From NCBI GenBank assembly GCA_013001975.1, contig JABDKX010000030.1, positions 1 to 64,000 on the forward strand: 64,000 nucleotides of DNA, read 5' to 3'. The notes under the pieces are model-generated. The model did not search any database. It was not told the origin of the DNA and saw only the letters and a list, made by a program, of their open reading frames with translations. Within the stretch, counting starts at the first letter, position 1; each line of letters opens with the position of its first letter. Shown in pieces: positions 19,133 to 28,889 of the stretch. The stretch comes from Saprospiraceae bacterium (GTDB taxonomy: Bacteria > Bacteroidota > Bacteroidia > Chitinophagales > Saprospiraceae). The translations under genes and the position numbers were made by a program.

Positions 19133-19636
19133 ATGAAATTTTCAACGTTTATTTTAGCGCTTCTTAGTCTTTCAATAATAATATCATGCAGTCCTGACCC
19201 TTGCTATACAAAAGAACAATTTCTTGATACTTATAACGAATTTGTAAAGGAAGTTGAAAATAAGAAAGAGGACATATCAGATGAGGAACAATTGGCTTAC
19301 GAAAAAAGATTTGAGAGTATTGTCGAATCTTGTTATAAAAAATACAGATCTTCTTTGACTTTAAAAGAAAGACAAGATTTTTGGAAATCTGCTGTCAAGT
19401 ATTACATTGCAAAAGAAGGTGAAGATCTGACACTATCGATTTCAACAAAAGATGATCCTTTTCAAGAATATGTGAAAGAAGAAATCAAGGACGTTATTAA
19501 AGATTCAAGTACAACCATTTTAGGTAAATTGGAAAATATGTTGAGCGACAGTCTGCCCAATGTTATTGACAAACTTGTTGAAGGGTTTGAAGAATTTGGA
19601 GAAGACTTGAAGGATGTTTTAGAAGAAAAAAAATAA
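19133..19636 (+). CDS. Hypothetical small lipoprotein
   Basis: I do not recognise the family. The 167-residue protein has a clean lipoprotein signal (FILALLSLSIIISC, lipobox Cys at residue 19) and a strongly charged, helix-rich mature part with many Glu and Lys, including an amphipathic C-terminal stretch (DSLPNVIDKLVEGFEEFGED). It is probably anchored in the envelope facing the periplasm. It sits alone between uppS on the other strand and the WecA/MraY-like gene 78 bases downstream. Confidence 0.72.
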   Translation: MKFSTFILALLSLSIIISCSPDPCYTKEQFLDTYNEFVKEVENKKEDISDEEQLAYEKRFESIVESCYKKYRSSLTLKERQDFWKSAVKYYIAKEGEDLTLSISTKDDPFQEYVKEEIKDVIKDSSTTILGKLENMLSDSLPNVIDKLVEGFEEFGEDLKDVLEEKK

Positions 19637-19713
19637 ATTTTCATTCGATCTAGGCAACAATAGTAATTGGGTTTGTATCTTTTCATTGGTTCTTTTATTT
19701 AAACCAAAAAGAT

Positions 19714-20808
19714 TTGAGCACAAACACTATAAATATTAATATTCTGCTGACTTTTTTAGCTTTCGCTTCATCCTTTCTTATTGTTTTTATTTCAATCCCT
19801 TTTCTTTTAAAAACGATTCGAAATGCTTTTGCTTATGAAAACGAAGGTGGCAATGCTTTAATATTTAATAAAGTACCATCATTGGGTGGCATTGTGGTTA
19901 TCTTCAGCACAATTCTATCATTGGCTTTTTGGGTACCCTTTGATTTTCCACAAAATTATAAATATGCCTTTGGTGGTTTTTTAATGCTTTTTTTCTTAGG
20001 CATAAGAGATGACTTTAAACCAGTCAGTCCCTTCATAAAATTTATATTTCAAATTTTAATAGCTGGCATCATAGTCGTACTTGCTGATATCAGAATAACA
20101 AATGGAAACAGCTTATTTGGTTTACAAGAATTATCAAATGCCCATAGCCTTGGCCTCAGTATATTTATAATTGTATTCATTATTAATGCTTTCAATTTTA
20201 TCGACGGTATAAATGCGCTACTAGGATCTTTAACTATCCTTATAAATGTTACACTTGGAACTTGGTTTATAATTACAGGATTAGCCTCTTTTGGCATTCT
20301 GGCCTTCGCATTATCTGGTGCTTGTTTTGCATTTTTATATTACAACATAACCCCTTCCAAAATTTTTATGGGTGATGCAGGGGCATTAGCCATTGGTACT
20401 TTGGTTGCTATTTTAAGCATAAGTTTTCTAGAACACAATCTGATTATTTCTGATTCATTGCTTTATTTTCAAAGTGCCCCAGCTGTATTACTAAGCATTT
20501 TAATAATACCAATTTTTGATGCTATCAGAGTTTTGGTAATTAGGATAATTCAACTAAGGTCTCCATTTCAGAAAGACAGAATGCACATTCACCACTTGAT
20601 GTTAGAAAAAGGTTTTACTCATATGCAAAGTACTGGCATATTAATCATTGTTAATCTTATTTTTATTTTATTTACAATTACATTTCAGCAGCTAGGTAAT
20701 TTAAACCTGTTTCTAATCCTATTGCTATTTTCTATACTTTTAACGTTCGTATTAACACGTAAAAAAATGCAAATATCAAGTAAAATTCATATCCACAAAT
20801 CTATTTAA
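19714..20808 (+). CDS. WecA/MraY-family phospho-sugar:undecaprenyl-phosphate transferase
   Basis: A polytopic membrane enzyme (364 residues, about 10-11 spans) that transfers a sugar-1-phosphate (probably HexNAc-1-P) to undecaprenyl phosphate, starting surface polysaccharide synthesis. Conserved residues are visible: VPSLGG (54-59), Asp99-Asp100 in GIRDD, NFIDGIN (about 160-166), MGDAGAL, and HIHHLML after the cytoplasmic loop, the WecA-type substrate-recognition motif that separates it from MraY. No in-frame ATG precedes the first span; TTG at 19714 is the probable start. crcB begins on the base after its stop codon, so the two are co-transcribed. Confidence 0.9.
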   Translation: MSTNTININILLTFLAFASSFLIVFISIPFLLKTIRNAFAYENEGGNALIFNKVPSLGGIVVIFSTILSLAFWVPFDFPQNYKYAFGGFLMLFFLGIRDDFKPVSPFIKFIFQILIAGIIVVLADIRITNGNSLFGLQELSNAHSLGLSIFIIVFIINAFNFIDGINALLGSLTILINVTLGTWFIITGLASFGILAFALSGACFAFLYYNITPSKIFMGDAGALAIGTLVAILSISFLEHNLIISDSLLYFQSAPAVLLSILIIPIFDAIRVLVIRIIQLRSPFQKDRMHIHHLMLEKGFTHMQSTGILIIVNLIFILFTITFQQLGNLNLFLILLLFSILLTFVLTRKKMQISSKIHIHKSI

Positions 20809-21162
20809 ATGGCAGCTATTTACGTTTTTATTGGTGGAGGATTAGGTGCGCTTTCCAGATTTGGCATTTCAAAAATTATTGATAATTACGCCTTTCCTTA
20901 CGCTACGTTGATCGCCAATATTATAAGCTGCATAATCCTAGGTTATTTAATGGGCGCAGTATTACAAAAAAGTCTTGATCAAAAGCTACAACTGCTTTTA
21001 ATGACAGGATTCTGCGGTGGCTTTAGTACTTTTTCGACTTATTCTGCTGAAAGCTTCAGACTACTCCAAAACAATCAATATGGTGCCGCTTTCATTTATA
21101 TTTTTGGAAGCATTTTGATCTGCTTAATATGTATCTGGGCAGGTATCAAACTTTACCAATAA
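20809..21162 (+). CDS. crcB: Fluoride efflux channel CrcB/Fluc
   Basis: A 117-residue, four-span protein of the Fluc family, which exports fluoride as a dual-topology dimer. Signatures are GGGLGALSRF near the N terminus, ATLIANIISC with the pore Asn, and GFCGGFSTFSTYSAE around the central Na+ site. Length is typical. Many crcB genes follow a fluoride riboswitch, but here the ATG directly abuts the upstream stop, leaving no room for one; expression depends on the transferase operon. Confidence 0.94.
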   Translation: MAAIYVFIGGGLGALSRFGISKIIDNYAFPYATLIANIISCIILGYLMGAVLQKSLDQKLQLLLMTGFCGGFSTFSTYSAESFRLLQNNQYGAAFIYIFGSILICLICIWAGIKLYQ

Positions 21163-21274
21163 TTTGGCAATATTCAACTTACAACAAGTTATATTTTAAT
21201 TTTTATATGTATTACTTGATTTTTAATCTAATTTTTCGTAGTTTAACCCTACGGGCAAATCAAAAACTTATACT

Positions 21275-21697
21275 ATGCTAAATGAAGAAGTAAGAAAAAT
21301 CATGACTATCGATCCTGTAGTCGTAACTCCAGATACCAAAATATCTGAAGTCAGTGAAATTATGACAGCAAAGCGTGTTCAACAAATTCCTGTTGTAGAA
21401 AATGGAAAATTAATTGGATTAGCTACATCGTACGATTTGTGGAAAAAAACAATTCAGGATCGTGAAGACAGCAGACCTATTAAGGATATTATGACAACCA
21501 ATATCATTAAAATTGCGCCTAAAGATAAAGTAGGCACGGCTGCAGAGCTATTTATGGACAAAAGATTTAAAACTTTACCAGTTGTAAATCTTGACAACAC
21601 GCTTAAAGGTGTAGTTACTGCTTTTGATGTGATAAAACACGTTATGACAAGGGAGTATCAGCCTGAAAAAACACTCTATCCAGAAGTTTTTTCTTAA
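21275..21697 (+). CDS. Tandem CBS-domain protein
   Basis: A 140-residue protein made only of two CBS motifs (about 1-65 and 66-130), each with the TPDTKISEVSEIM / APKDKVGTAAELF helix and the GLATSYDL / GVVTAFDV strand. Stand-alone CBS pairs bind adenosine nucleotides (AMP, ATP, SAM) and act as energy or redox sensors. Nothing in the sequence reveals the partner. It is monocistronic, with a strong terminator 30 bases downstream. Confidence 0.9.
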   Translation: MLNEEVRKIMTIDPVVVTPDTKISEVSEIMTAKRVQQIPVVENGKLIGLATSYDLWKKTIQDREDSRPIKDIMTTNIIKIAPKDKVGTAAELFMDKRFKTLPVVNLDNTLKGVVTAFDVIKHVMTREYQPEKTLYPEVFS

Positions 21698-21726
21698 AAT
21701 AAATTAACCCCTGATTATAAAAACAG

Positions 21727-21763
21727 GCACTAGGAGTTTTAAAATTTTCCTAGTGCTTTTTTT
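21727..21763 (+). terminator. Terminator after the CBS gene (possibly bidirectional)
   Basis: A perfect 9-bp stem GCACTAGGA / TCCTAGTGC with an AT-rich centre that can extend pairing, followed by TTTTTTT. Read on the other strand, CTGTTTTTATAA follows the stem, so it may also end ileS transcription, whose stop is at 21762. Confidence 0.85.
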
Positions 21764-24700
21764 ATGCTTTATCAATTATAATATCTAACTCGACTTCTCC
21801 TAACATATCGATTTTTTCTCCTTTTACTCCCCCACTTGTTAAAAGTACTTCCGCCAAGACTTCAGTTTTAATATAAGCACCATAATCGTTTACCGCCTTT
21901 TGAATAATCTCATGATCTTCTAAGGTGATATTGATTTTATCGGTCACTTCAAATCCTTTATCTCTTCTTATACCTTGAATATGTTTGACCAACTCTCTGG
22001 CCGTTCCTTCAGCAATCAATTCATCATTCAAGTTAATATCTAAAGCAACAGTAATGTCACCATCTTGAGCAACCTGCCAACCAGGAATTTCTTCAGCTTG
22101 AATTTCAAAATCTTCGCGTGTTAAAGAATAATTTGTTCCATTAACTTCAAGTTCATAAGCATTCGTTTTTTCAATTTGATCAATATCATCTTGACTAAAT
22201 GCCATAATCAACTGAGAAGCCGCTTTCATATCTTTTCCTAACGTTCTTCCCAGTGTCTTAAAGTTTGGCTTGATTTTCTTTTTAATAACGCCTGAAGCGT
22301 CTTTGATGTATTCGATTTGTTTGACATTCACCTCATGCAATATCAAATCTTCAACAGCTTTCACTTGTTGCTCAAAATTTTCATCTAGGATTGGCAATAG
22401 AATTTTCTGTAGTGGTTGGCGAACTCTTAAATTTTCTTTCTTCCTCAATGATAAAACCAGCGATGAAATACGCTGAGCATAATTCATACGTTGCTCCAAA
22501 TCTTTATCAATCGCATTGCTATCAGACTCAGGAAATAATGACAAATGCACAGAATCTGAATTTTCCTTATTTGAAGCCTCGTTCAAATTTTTAAACATCC
22601 AATCTGCAAAAAATGGAGCCACCGGTGCCATGAGTTTAGAGATTGTTTTCAAACAAGTATATAATGTTTGATAAGCAGCTATTTTATCTTGTGTATACTC
22701 TCCTTTCCAAAATCGGCGTCTGCATAATCGGACATACCAATTGCTTAAGTGAGATTCTACAAAATCCTGAATTTTTCGTGACGCACGCGTGGGTTCGTAA
22801 TCTTCAAAATCATTTTTTACATCAACGATCAATGTATTGAGTAAAGAAATGATCCAACGATCTATTTCTGTCCTATCTTTTAAATCTATATTTTCTTCAC
22901 TGTAATTAAAATTATCAATGTTTGCATAAAGCGCAAAGAACGAATATGTGTTATATAGGGTACCGAAGAATTTTCTCTTAACTTCCTGAATACCTTCAAT
23001 ATCAAACTTCAAGTTATCCCATGGATTAGCATTTGCCATCATATACCAACGTGTCGCATCTGCACCATGTGCTTCCAAAGTCTCAAAAGGATCAACAGCA
23101 TTGCCTAATCTCTTAGACATTTTTTGACCGTTTTTATCCAATACCAATCCATTGGAAACCACATTCTTAAAAGCAACACCATCAAAAACCATTGTCGCTA
23201 TGGCATGCAAAGTATAAAACCATCCTCTCGTCTGGTCAACACCTTCAGCAATAAAGTTGGCAGGGAAGTTTCGCTCAAATTTTTCTTTATTTTCAAACGG
23301 ATAATGCCATTGTGCATAAGGCATCGATCCAGAATCAAACCAAACATCAATTAAGTCTGACTCTCTCTTCATTGGTAATCCAGACGGACTAACAAGAACC
23401 ACTTCATCAATATAGGGTTTGTGTAAGTCGTGAGGTACTTTTTGATTTAAGCTTAAAGCTTGATTTGCCGCTTCAACTTCTTTGGTTAATTCTTCAATTG
23501 ATCCAATACATATTTCTTCCTCACCATTTTCTGTTCTCCAGATACTTAATGGAATTCCCCAAAATCGAGACCTTGATAAATTCCAGTCAAGAAGATTTTC
23601 GAGCCAAACTTGAAACCTACCAGTACCTGTATGTGCAGGCTTCCAATTAATTGATTTATTCAATTCAGCCATCCGATCTCTTAATGAAGAAGACTTAATA
23701 AACCAACTATCTAAAGGATAGTATAAAATCGGTTTATCTGTTCTCCAACAATGTGGATAACTGTGATCATATTTTTCTACCTTGAATGCTCTGTTTTCTT
23801 TTTTCAATTTGACAGCAATCCTTAAATCTGTGGATTCAAAATCTGCTGCTTTTCTCTCTTCATCAGAATAATATTCAGCACGCACATAATCACCTCCAAA
23901 CTCGCCCACCTCTTCAACAAATTTGCCTTGGGTATCAACCAATGGATACCAAGATTTTTCTCTTTGAACCAAAATTGAAGGCACATTATTTTGTTGGCAA
24001 ACACGGTAATCATCAGCACCGAAAACAGAAGCGGTATGCACAATTCCTGTACCATCTTCAGTGGAAACAAAATCACCTAAGATTGCTCTGAAAGCATCTC
24101 CGGATTCAGGCTGCACGTATGGCATCAATTGCTCATAGTGAATACCTTCTAACGCAGCTCCTTTAACTGTTTTAATAATTTTATAAGGAATGACCTTTTT
24201 GCTAGGATCAAAATCTTCCAGTAGCATATCTGCTCCTTCTGCCTTAAAATATTTAGGCATCAAATCGATAGCCATAATAATCGTCACTGGTAATTTAGTA
24301 TACGGATTGAAGGTTTGAATGATACCGTAATCTATTTTTGCACCCAAAGCCACTGCACAATTAGAAGGCAAAGTCCAAGGTGTTGTCGTCCAAGCTATAA
24401 AATAAACATCATTGGGATGCCCTTCAAATGTAAACTCTGATTTGTCATCTCTTATAACTTTAAATTGGGCAGTCACTGAGACATCCTTTACATCCTTATA
24501 ACATCCAGGCATGTTAAGTTCATGAGAACTCAGACCAGTTCCTGCAGCTGGAGAATATGGTTGCACAGTATAACCCTTATAAAGAAGATCTTTCTTATAT
24601 AATTGTTGAAGTAACCACCAAACAGATTCTATATAATTATTATCAAATGTAATGTATGGATTATCGAGATCTACCCAATACCCCATCTTTTTAGTAATGT

Positions 24701-25100
24701 CATCCCACTGATCTTTAAATTGCATAACAGTGGTTCGGCACTCTTGATTATATTGCTCGACCGTAATTTTAGTTCCAATATCCTCTTTGGTTATGCCAAG
24801 CCTTTTTTCGACATTCAATTCTATGGGCAATCCGTGTGTATCCCATCCACCTTTTCTTTCAACTCTTTCTCCTTTCATCGTATGAAAGCGACAAAACAAG
24901 TCTTTTACTGTTCTTGCCATAACATGATGAATACCAGGCTTACCGTTTGCTGATGGTGGACCCTCGTAAAATACGAAGGTATTGTCAGTAGGTCGTTCTT
25001 CTACACTTCTTTCAAATATCTTTTCTTCTTCCCAAAAGGCTAATATTTCCTTGTCAATTGAAGGCAAATTTAGCCCTTTAAACTCTCTGTACTTTCCCAT
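21762..25100 (-). CDS. ileS: Isoleucyl-tRNA synthetase, IleRS2 type with altered GxHH signature
   Basis: Charges tRNA-Ile with isoleucine. The 1112-residue class I enzyme has a Rossmann core split by a CP1 editing domain (TTTPWTLPSN near 240, HTASVFGADDY), the KMSKRLGN loop and a long C-terminal anticodon-binding and appendage region typical of the eukaryote-like IleRS2 branch. The first class I signature, normally HxGH, reads G56-I57-H58-H59 in PSANGKPGIHHVMART. This inverted GxHH form is known in some IleRS2 enzymes. It follows the oxygenase gene by 26 bases, as the last gene of a nadE-gldB-oxygenase-ileS run. Confidence 0.95.
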   Translation of the reverse strand: MGKYREFKGLNLPSIDKEILAFWEEEKIFERSVEERPTDNTFVFYEGPPSANGKPGIHHVMARTVKDLFCRFHTMKGERVERKGGWDTHGLPIELNVEKRLGITKEDIGTKITVEQYNQECRTTVMQFKDQWDDITKKMGYWVDLDNPYITFDNNYIESVWWLLQQLYKKDLLYKGYTVQPYSPAAGTGLSSHELNMPGCYKDVKDVSVTAQFKVIRDDKSEFTFEGHPNDVYFIAWTTTPWTLPSNCAVALGAKIDYGIIQTFNPYTKLPVTIIMAIDLMPKYFKAEGADMLLEDFDPSKKVIPYKIIKTVKGAALEGIHYEQLMPYVQPESGDAFRAILGDFVSTEDGTGIVHTASVFGADDYRVCQQNNVPSILVQREKSWYPLVDTQGKFVEEVGEFGGDYVRAEYYSDEERKAADFESTDLRIAVKLKKENRAFKVEKYDHSYPHCWRTDKPILYYPLDSWFIKSSSLRDRMAELNKSINWKPAHTGTGRFQVWLENLLDWNLSRSRFWGIPLSIWRTENGEEEICIGSIEELTKEVEAANQALSLNQKVPHDLHKPYIDEVVLVSPSGLPMKRESDLIDVWFDSGSMPYAQWHYPFENKEKFERNFPANFIAEGVDQTRGWFYTLHAIATMVFDGVAFKNVVSNGLVLDKNGQKMSKRLGNAVDPFETLEAHGADATRWYMMANANPWDNLKFDIEGIQEVKRKFFGTLYNTYSFFALYANIDNFNYSEENIDLKDRTEIDRWIISLLNTLIVDVKNDFEDYEPTRASRKIQDFVESHLSNWYVRLCRRRFWKGEYTQDKIAAYQTLYTCLKTISKLMAPVAPFFADWMFKNLNEASNKENSDSVHLSLFPESDSNAIDKDLEQRMNYAQRISSLVLSLRKKENLRVRQPLQKILLPILDENFEQQVKAVEDLILHEVNVKQIEYIKDASGVIKKKIKPNFKTLGRTLGKDMKAASQLIMAFSQDDIDQIEKTNAYELEVNGTNYSLTREDFEIQAEEIPGWQVAQDGDITVALDINLNDELIAEGTARELVKHIQGIRRDKGFEVTDKINITLEDHEIIQKAVNDYGAYIKTEVLAEVLLTSGGVKGEKIDMLGEVELDIIIDKA

Positions 25101-25126
25101 TAAAACTTATAACTTATTTGTTGTAA

Positions 25127-26080
25127 TTATTTCTTTAGTCCTATCTCTTTCAACCTTTCATCAAGGTATTCTCCCGCTGTAATTGGTTCATATTTTAGAG
25201 GTCTTTCATCATTAACACAATTTTCCAAACATGTTAAGTCCATATTACTTTTAGGATGTAAAAAGAAAGGAATACTCAACCTCGGTCTGTGCCATTCGTG
25301 TCTTGGTGGATTAACAACTCTGTGTGTCGTTGATTTCAAATAGTTATTTGTTAACCTCTGGAGCATGTCGCCTACGTTAATAACTATCTCATCTTCACCT
25401 GGCGTAATATCCAACCATTCGCCTTCATTATTTAACAATTGTAACCCTCCTGCAGAAGCGCCAACCAACAAGGTGATCAAATTAATATCCTCATGCTGTT
25501 CTGCTCTAATTGCTGAATCAGGTTCAGAAGTAATAGGAGGATAATGTATTGATCTTAATATACTATTTCCTTTTTCGATATGTTCATCAAAATAGTTTTC
25601 TGGTAATTCTAAAAACAAAGCGATGGCTTTTAATAAATGACTACCAGAAACTTCAAACGCTTTGTATAGTTGCTTTCCTAGATCACTAAATAATGGTACC
25701 TCAGTAACTCTTGGGTTATCGGGATATTCGGGTTTCAATGGATCATCTGCATCTACATATTGACCAATTTGAAAGAACTCTTTTAAATCTGCTACCTGAG
25801 ATTGTTTTGCATGTTCTTTTCCAAAAGAGGTATAGCCTCTTTGGCCAGCCAACCCTTTTACTTCATATGATCTTTTGATATCAACAGACTGGGAGAAGAA
25901 CGTTTTAGATGTATCATAAAAGTCTTTAACTAAAGACTTTGGTATACCATGATTCACAACACCAACAAACCCAACATTATGAAATGCATTCCCAATGGCT
26001 TGAACAAACGCTGCACGTTGTTCTTCATTACCATTCACAAATTGAGATAAATCTACAACTGGAATATTTCGTGTACTCAT
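25127..26080 (-). CDS. Isopenicillin N synthase-like 2-oxoglutarate/Fe(II) oxygenase
   Basis: A 317-residue non-haem iron oxygenase. The N-terminal DIOX_N part (IPVVDLSQF, VGFVGVVNHGIP) is followed by the jelly-roll core with the iron ligands His196 and Asp198 (EQHEDINLITLL) and His253 (TTHRVV), plus Arg267-x-Ser269 (RLSIPFF), which binds 2-oxoglutarate or substrate carboxylate. Close bacterial relatives are annotated only as IPNS-family; the substrate cannot be read from sequence, and no beta-lactam pathway genes are nearby. It is flanked at 26 and 32 bases by ileS and gldB, so it is in their operon. Confidence 0.88.
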   Translation of the reverse strand: MSTRNIPVVDLSQFVNGNEEQRAAFVQAIGNAFHNVGFVGVVNHGIPKSLVKDFYDTSKTFFSQSVDIKRSYEVKGLAGQRGYTSFGKEHAKQSQVADLKEFFQIGQYVDADDPLKPEYPDNPRVTEVPLFSDLGKQLYKAFEVSGSHLLKAIALFLELPENYFDEHIEKGNSILRSIHYPPITSEPDSAIRAEQHEDINLITLLVGASAGGLQLLNNEGEWLDITPGEDEIVINVGDMLQRLTNNYLKSTTHRVVNPPRHEWHRPRLSIPFFLHPKSNMDLTCLENCVNDERPLKYEPITAGEYLDERLKEIGLKK

Positions 26081-26112
26081 AGCTTTTGTATTTAATCTTC
26101 AAAAATAGTTAT

Positions 26113-27162
26113 TTATCGCCTTTTTGGCTTGTATTTGGACAATTCCATTAATTTCTGAGCATCAAACATATCAATCAGTTCAGTTAAGGTCGTTTCTGGG
26201 TATCGTCTTACATACGCCTTTACTATTTGTAGGCCGATAAAGTTTCCTGTTCTACCTGGTGCAATCTCTGGCATCCCCGGAGAATCAGCTCTTGGACTGA
26301 TGTATTTATTAATCAATAAGTGATTGGTTTCATAAATTAGGTTTTTGTCCAGAAAAAAGCTCCATATTTCACGTTCATTTTCATAAATCCATTCAACCTG
26401 TTCTTTTGAATATTCTAATATCACTGAATCATGTGTCATAGGCAGCAGCCTTTCTAAAATAAACAGTTTTTTACCGCTGTGAATAATTTGGTCAATAAAT
26501 CTTTTTCCAGGAGGGTCTCCAATCAAATCGAGCACTTTTAACTCAATAACTTTTTTAGCTATATGATCTTTATTAAATGTCCTTGTTAAATAATTCGAAA
26601 ACGACGTATTGGTGGGATCAACTAATTTATAATCGAAATCCTCTCCTAAAAATAAATCTAAGCCAATACAAATACCATCTTGATCTCCATCAGGGAATAT
26701 GATTTGCTGATAGCCAAATTCCGTTTGCATCGTATAAAAATTAGGAATACCAGTATTGGGGAAATAATATTTTAAATACTGACAGGCTTTTTTTATTTCT
26801 GATTCAATATTATCGGTGTTTTTAAAAACATGTTCTATCGTATCTTGAATCTTTTGGATAGGTTCAGCTTTTATAAATGCTGCAACATTATTATAAAAAG
26901 ATGGGCTATCCTTCTGACTAATTGACAAAAGTCTCTTGAAATATAAATCTGTTAATGAAGGATATTTAATGCTGAGTTCTTTATAGGAATTAATAATATT
27001 TTCAGCATCCATTGCCATGACATCCTGATCAAACCTTTGCCACGAAAATGAAGGAATATCAATATGGTTCACATCAGGAATAGGAAAATCTGGTTGGTCT
27101 TTGTCACAAGCAAATAAAAATAGGATAAGAAATCCGAATGCTATTTTAGATATATTAATCAT
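26113..27162 (-). CDS. gldB: Gliding motility lipoprotein GldB
   Basis: A 349-residue lipoprotein with signal FGFLILFLFAC (lipobox Cys near 19). The mature protein starts with the typical GldB region (FSWQRFDQDVMAMD) and contains the M1/DUF2268-like helical domain, with ISPRADSPGMPEIAPGRTGNFIGLQIV near the C terminus. GldB is required for gliding and T9SS-related function in Flavobacterium; its biochemical action is not known. nadE lies directly upstream, as in many Bacteroidota, but the usual small gldC gene is not next to it. Confidence 0.87.
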   Translation of the reverse strand: MINISKIAFGFLILFLFACDKDQPDFPIPDVNHIDIPSFSWQRFDQDVMAMDAENIINSYKELSIKYPSLTDLYFKRLLSISQKDSPSFYNNVAAFIKAEPIQKIQDTIEHVFKNTDNIESEIKKACQYLKYYFPNTGIPNFYTMQTEFGYQQIIFPDGDQDGICIGLDLFLGEDFDYKLVDPTNTSFSNYLTRTFNKDHIAKKVIELKVLDLIGDPPGKRFIDQIIHSGKKLFILERLLPMTHDSVILEYSKEQVEWIYENEREIWSFFLDKNLIYETNHLLINKYISPRADSPGMPEIAPGRTGNFIGLQIVKAYVRRYPETTLTELIDMFDAQKLMELSKYKPKRR

Positions 27163-27251
27163 AATATTTTTTGTTACAATAAACCCTAACGTAAATTATG
27201 GTTCAAAATATATACCAAAATGTCAGTTTACAATTTGTGGGTGTCAAATAT

Positions 27252-28889
27252 TTATGATAAATATTTACCGACTATAGGCAGTCTTCTGCCCATACCGAAA
27301 GCTTTCGAAGAAACTCTGAGGACAGGCGCTGTTTGGTATCTTTTAAATTCATTAATATTTACTAATCGGAGAATACGTTTTACCAAGGCTTGATCGTATC
27401 CCATTTCGATTATCTCATTTGGCCCTTTCCGATTTTCAATATATTCAAATAAGATTTTATCCAGAATATCATAATCTGGCAAACTGTCTGAATCTTTCTG
27501 ATTGGGTCTTAATTCTGCAGAAGGTGGTTTAGTAATTGTGTTTGTTGGAATAACCTCTTTGTCCTTATTAATATAGTTTGCTAAAGCAAAAACTTCGGTT
27601 TTGTAAACATCACCTAATACTGAAATTCCTCCAGCCAAATCACCATATAGTGTACCATAACCTACTGCCATCTCACTTTTGTTGCTGGTGTTTAATAAAA
27701 TATTTCCAAACTTATTAGAAAATGCCATCAACAATGTTCCTCTGACTCGTGCCTGAATATTTTCTTCTGTTACATTGAACGGAAGCCCTTCAAAATGAGT
27801 ATCCAATTGACCCAAAAAGCTTTTGTATATACTTTCAATTTTAATTATGTCATATTGAATGCCCAAGTTCTCTGCAAGTTGCTTTGCATCGTTCACCGAA
27901 TGATCAGATGAAAATTGTGAAGGCATTAATAAGACCCTTACATTTTCTTTACCCAATGCTCTTTGTGCTAAAACTGCGGTTACTGCTGAATCTATGCCGC
28001 CTGACAATCCAAGTATGGCCTTAGTGAAACCAAGTTTTGAAAAATAATCCTTGATACCACATATGATGGCATCATGTATTTCAAGAATATCATCTTTGGG
28101 TTGTTCGCTGTGTTTTTCACCTTCAATCACTTCTTCTAAATCAAAAATTTCTAAAGCTTCTTTGAAGTAAGGCATTTCTCTGTGAATGGTCCCATTAGGG
28201 GACATCGCAACAGAACCGCCATCAAAAATTAATTCTGTTTGAGCACCCACATTATTACTGTAAAAAAGAGGGATATTATATCTGTCAACATTGGCTTTCA
28301 ATACCTCAATTCGTTCTTCTGCATGACTATAACTAAATGGAGATGCAGACACATTTATAATAAAATCTGGAGATTCTTTAATTAAAATATCAAGAGGGGA
28401 AATTGTATACAATGGATTTTCATTGCCGATATTCCAAATATCTTCACAAATAGTCAATGCAATTTTTTTGCCTTTGTATTCAAGACATTTAAAATCTGAC
28501 GCTGGTTCAAAATATCGATATTCATCAAAGACATCATAAGTAGGCAACAAGGCTTTATTTTGGATGTGCTTAATTTCTCCATCAGCAATAAAATATGCTG
28601 AATTAAATAAGTCTTTGCCTTCAATGACTGGATTGACAGAAGGAGACCCCACAACAATTGCAATATTTTGCGAAGCTTTTTTCAGTCGTTCGATACTTGC
28701 TTCTGCTTGTTTAATGAAATCATCAAATTCTAAAAAATCTCTTGGTGGATAACCACAGGTTGCCAATTCTCCAAATATAACTATGTCTGCACCAGCGGAT
28801 TGTGCCTCCTCAGCGTACTTAATAATTTTATTGACATTTCCATCAAAATCTCCAATTAGATAATTTAATTGAGCGATTGCAATTTTCAT
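27252..28889 (-). CDS. nadE: Glutamine-dependent NAD+ synthetase
   Basis: Makes NAD+ from deamido-NAD+ and ATP, using ammonia from glutamine. The 545-residue protein carries an N-terminal nitrilase-type glutaminase domain with the Glu41-Lys112-Cys148 triad (GELATCGYPP, NKALLPTYDVF, LTICEDIW) and a C-terminal synthetase domain with the PP-loop SGGIDS at 296-301 and the later GTLYGDLAGGISVLGD segment. Length and order are standard for the fused form. It is the first gene of the minus-strand run through gldB to ileS and diverges from dnaX. A TACCTTTG -7-like element lies at 28909-28916 just upstream of the ATG. Confidence 0.96.
   Translation of the reverse strand: MKIAIAQLNYLIGDFDGNVNKIIKYAEEAQSAGADIVIFGELATCGYPPRDFLEFDDFIKQAEASIERLKKASQNIAIVVGSPSVNPVIEGKDLFNSAYFIADGEIKHIQNKALLPTYDVFDEYRYFEPASDFKCLEYKGKKIALTICEDIWNIGNENPLYTISPLDILIKESPDFIINVSASPFSYSHAEERIEVLKANVDRYNIPLFYSNNVGAQTELIFDGGSVAMSPNGTIHREMPYFKEALEIFDLEEVIEGEKHSEQPKDDILEIHDAIICGIKDYFSKLGFTKAILGLSGGIDSAVTAVLAQRALGKENVRVLLMPSQFSSDHSVNDAKQLAENLGIQYDIIKIESIYKSFLGQLDTHFEGLPFNVTEENIQARVRGTLLMAFSNKFGNILLNTSNKSEMAVGYGTLYGDLAGGISVLGDVYKTEVFALANYINKDKEVIPTNTITKPPSAELRPNQKDSDSLPDYDILDKILFEYIENRKGPNEIIEMGYDQALVKRILRLVNINEFKRYQTAPVLRVSSKAFGMGRRLPIVGKYLS

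Noticed and set aside
20809-21162. Fluoride riboswitch before crcB
   Set aside because: The crcB ATG directly follows the stop codon of the upstream gene, so there is no leader to hold one.
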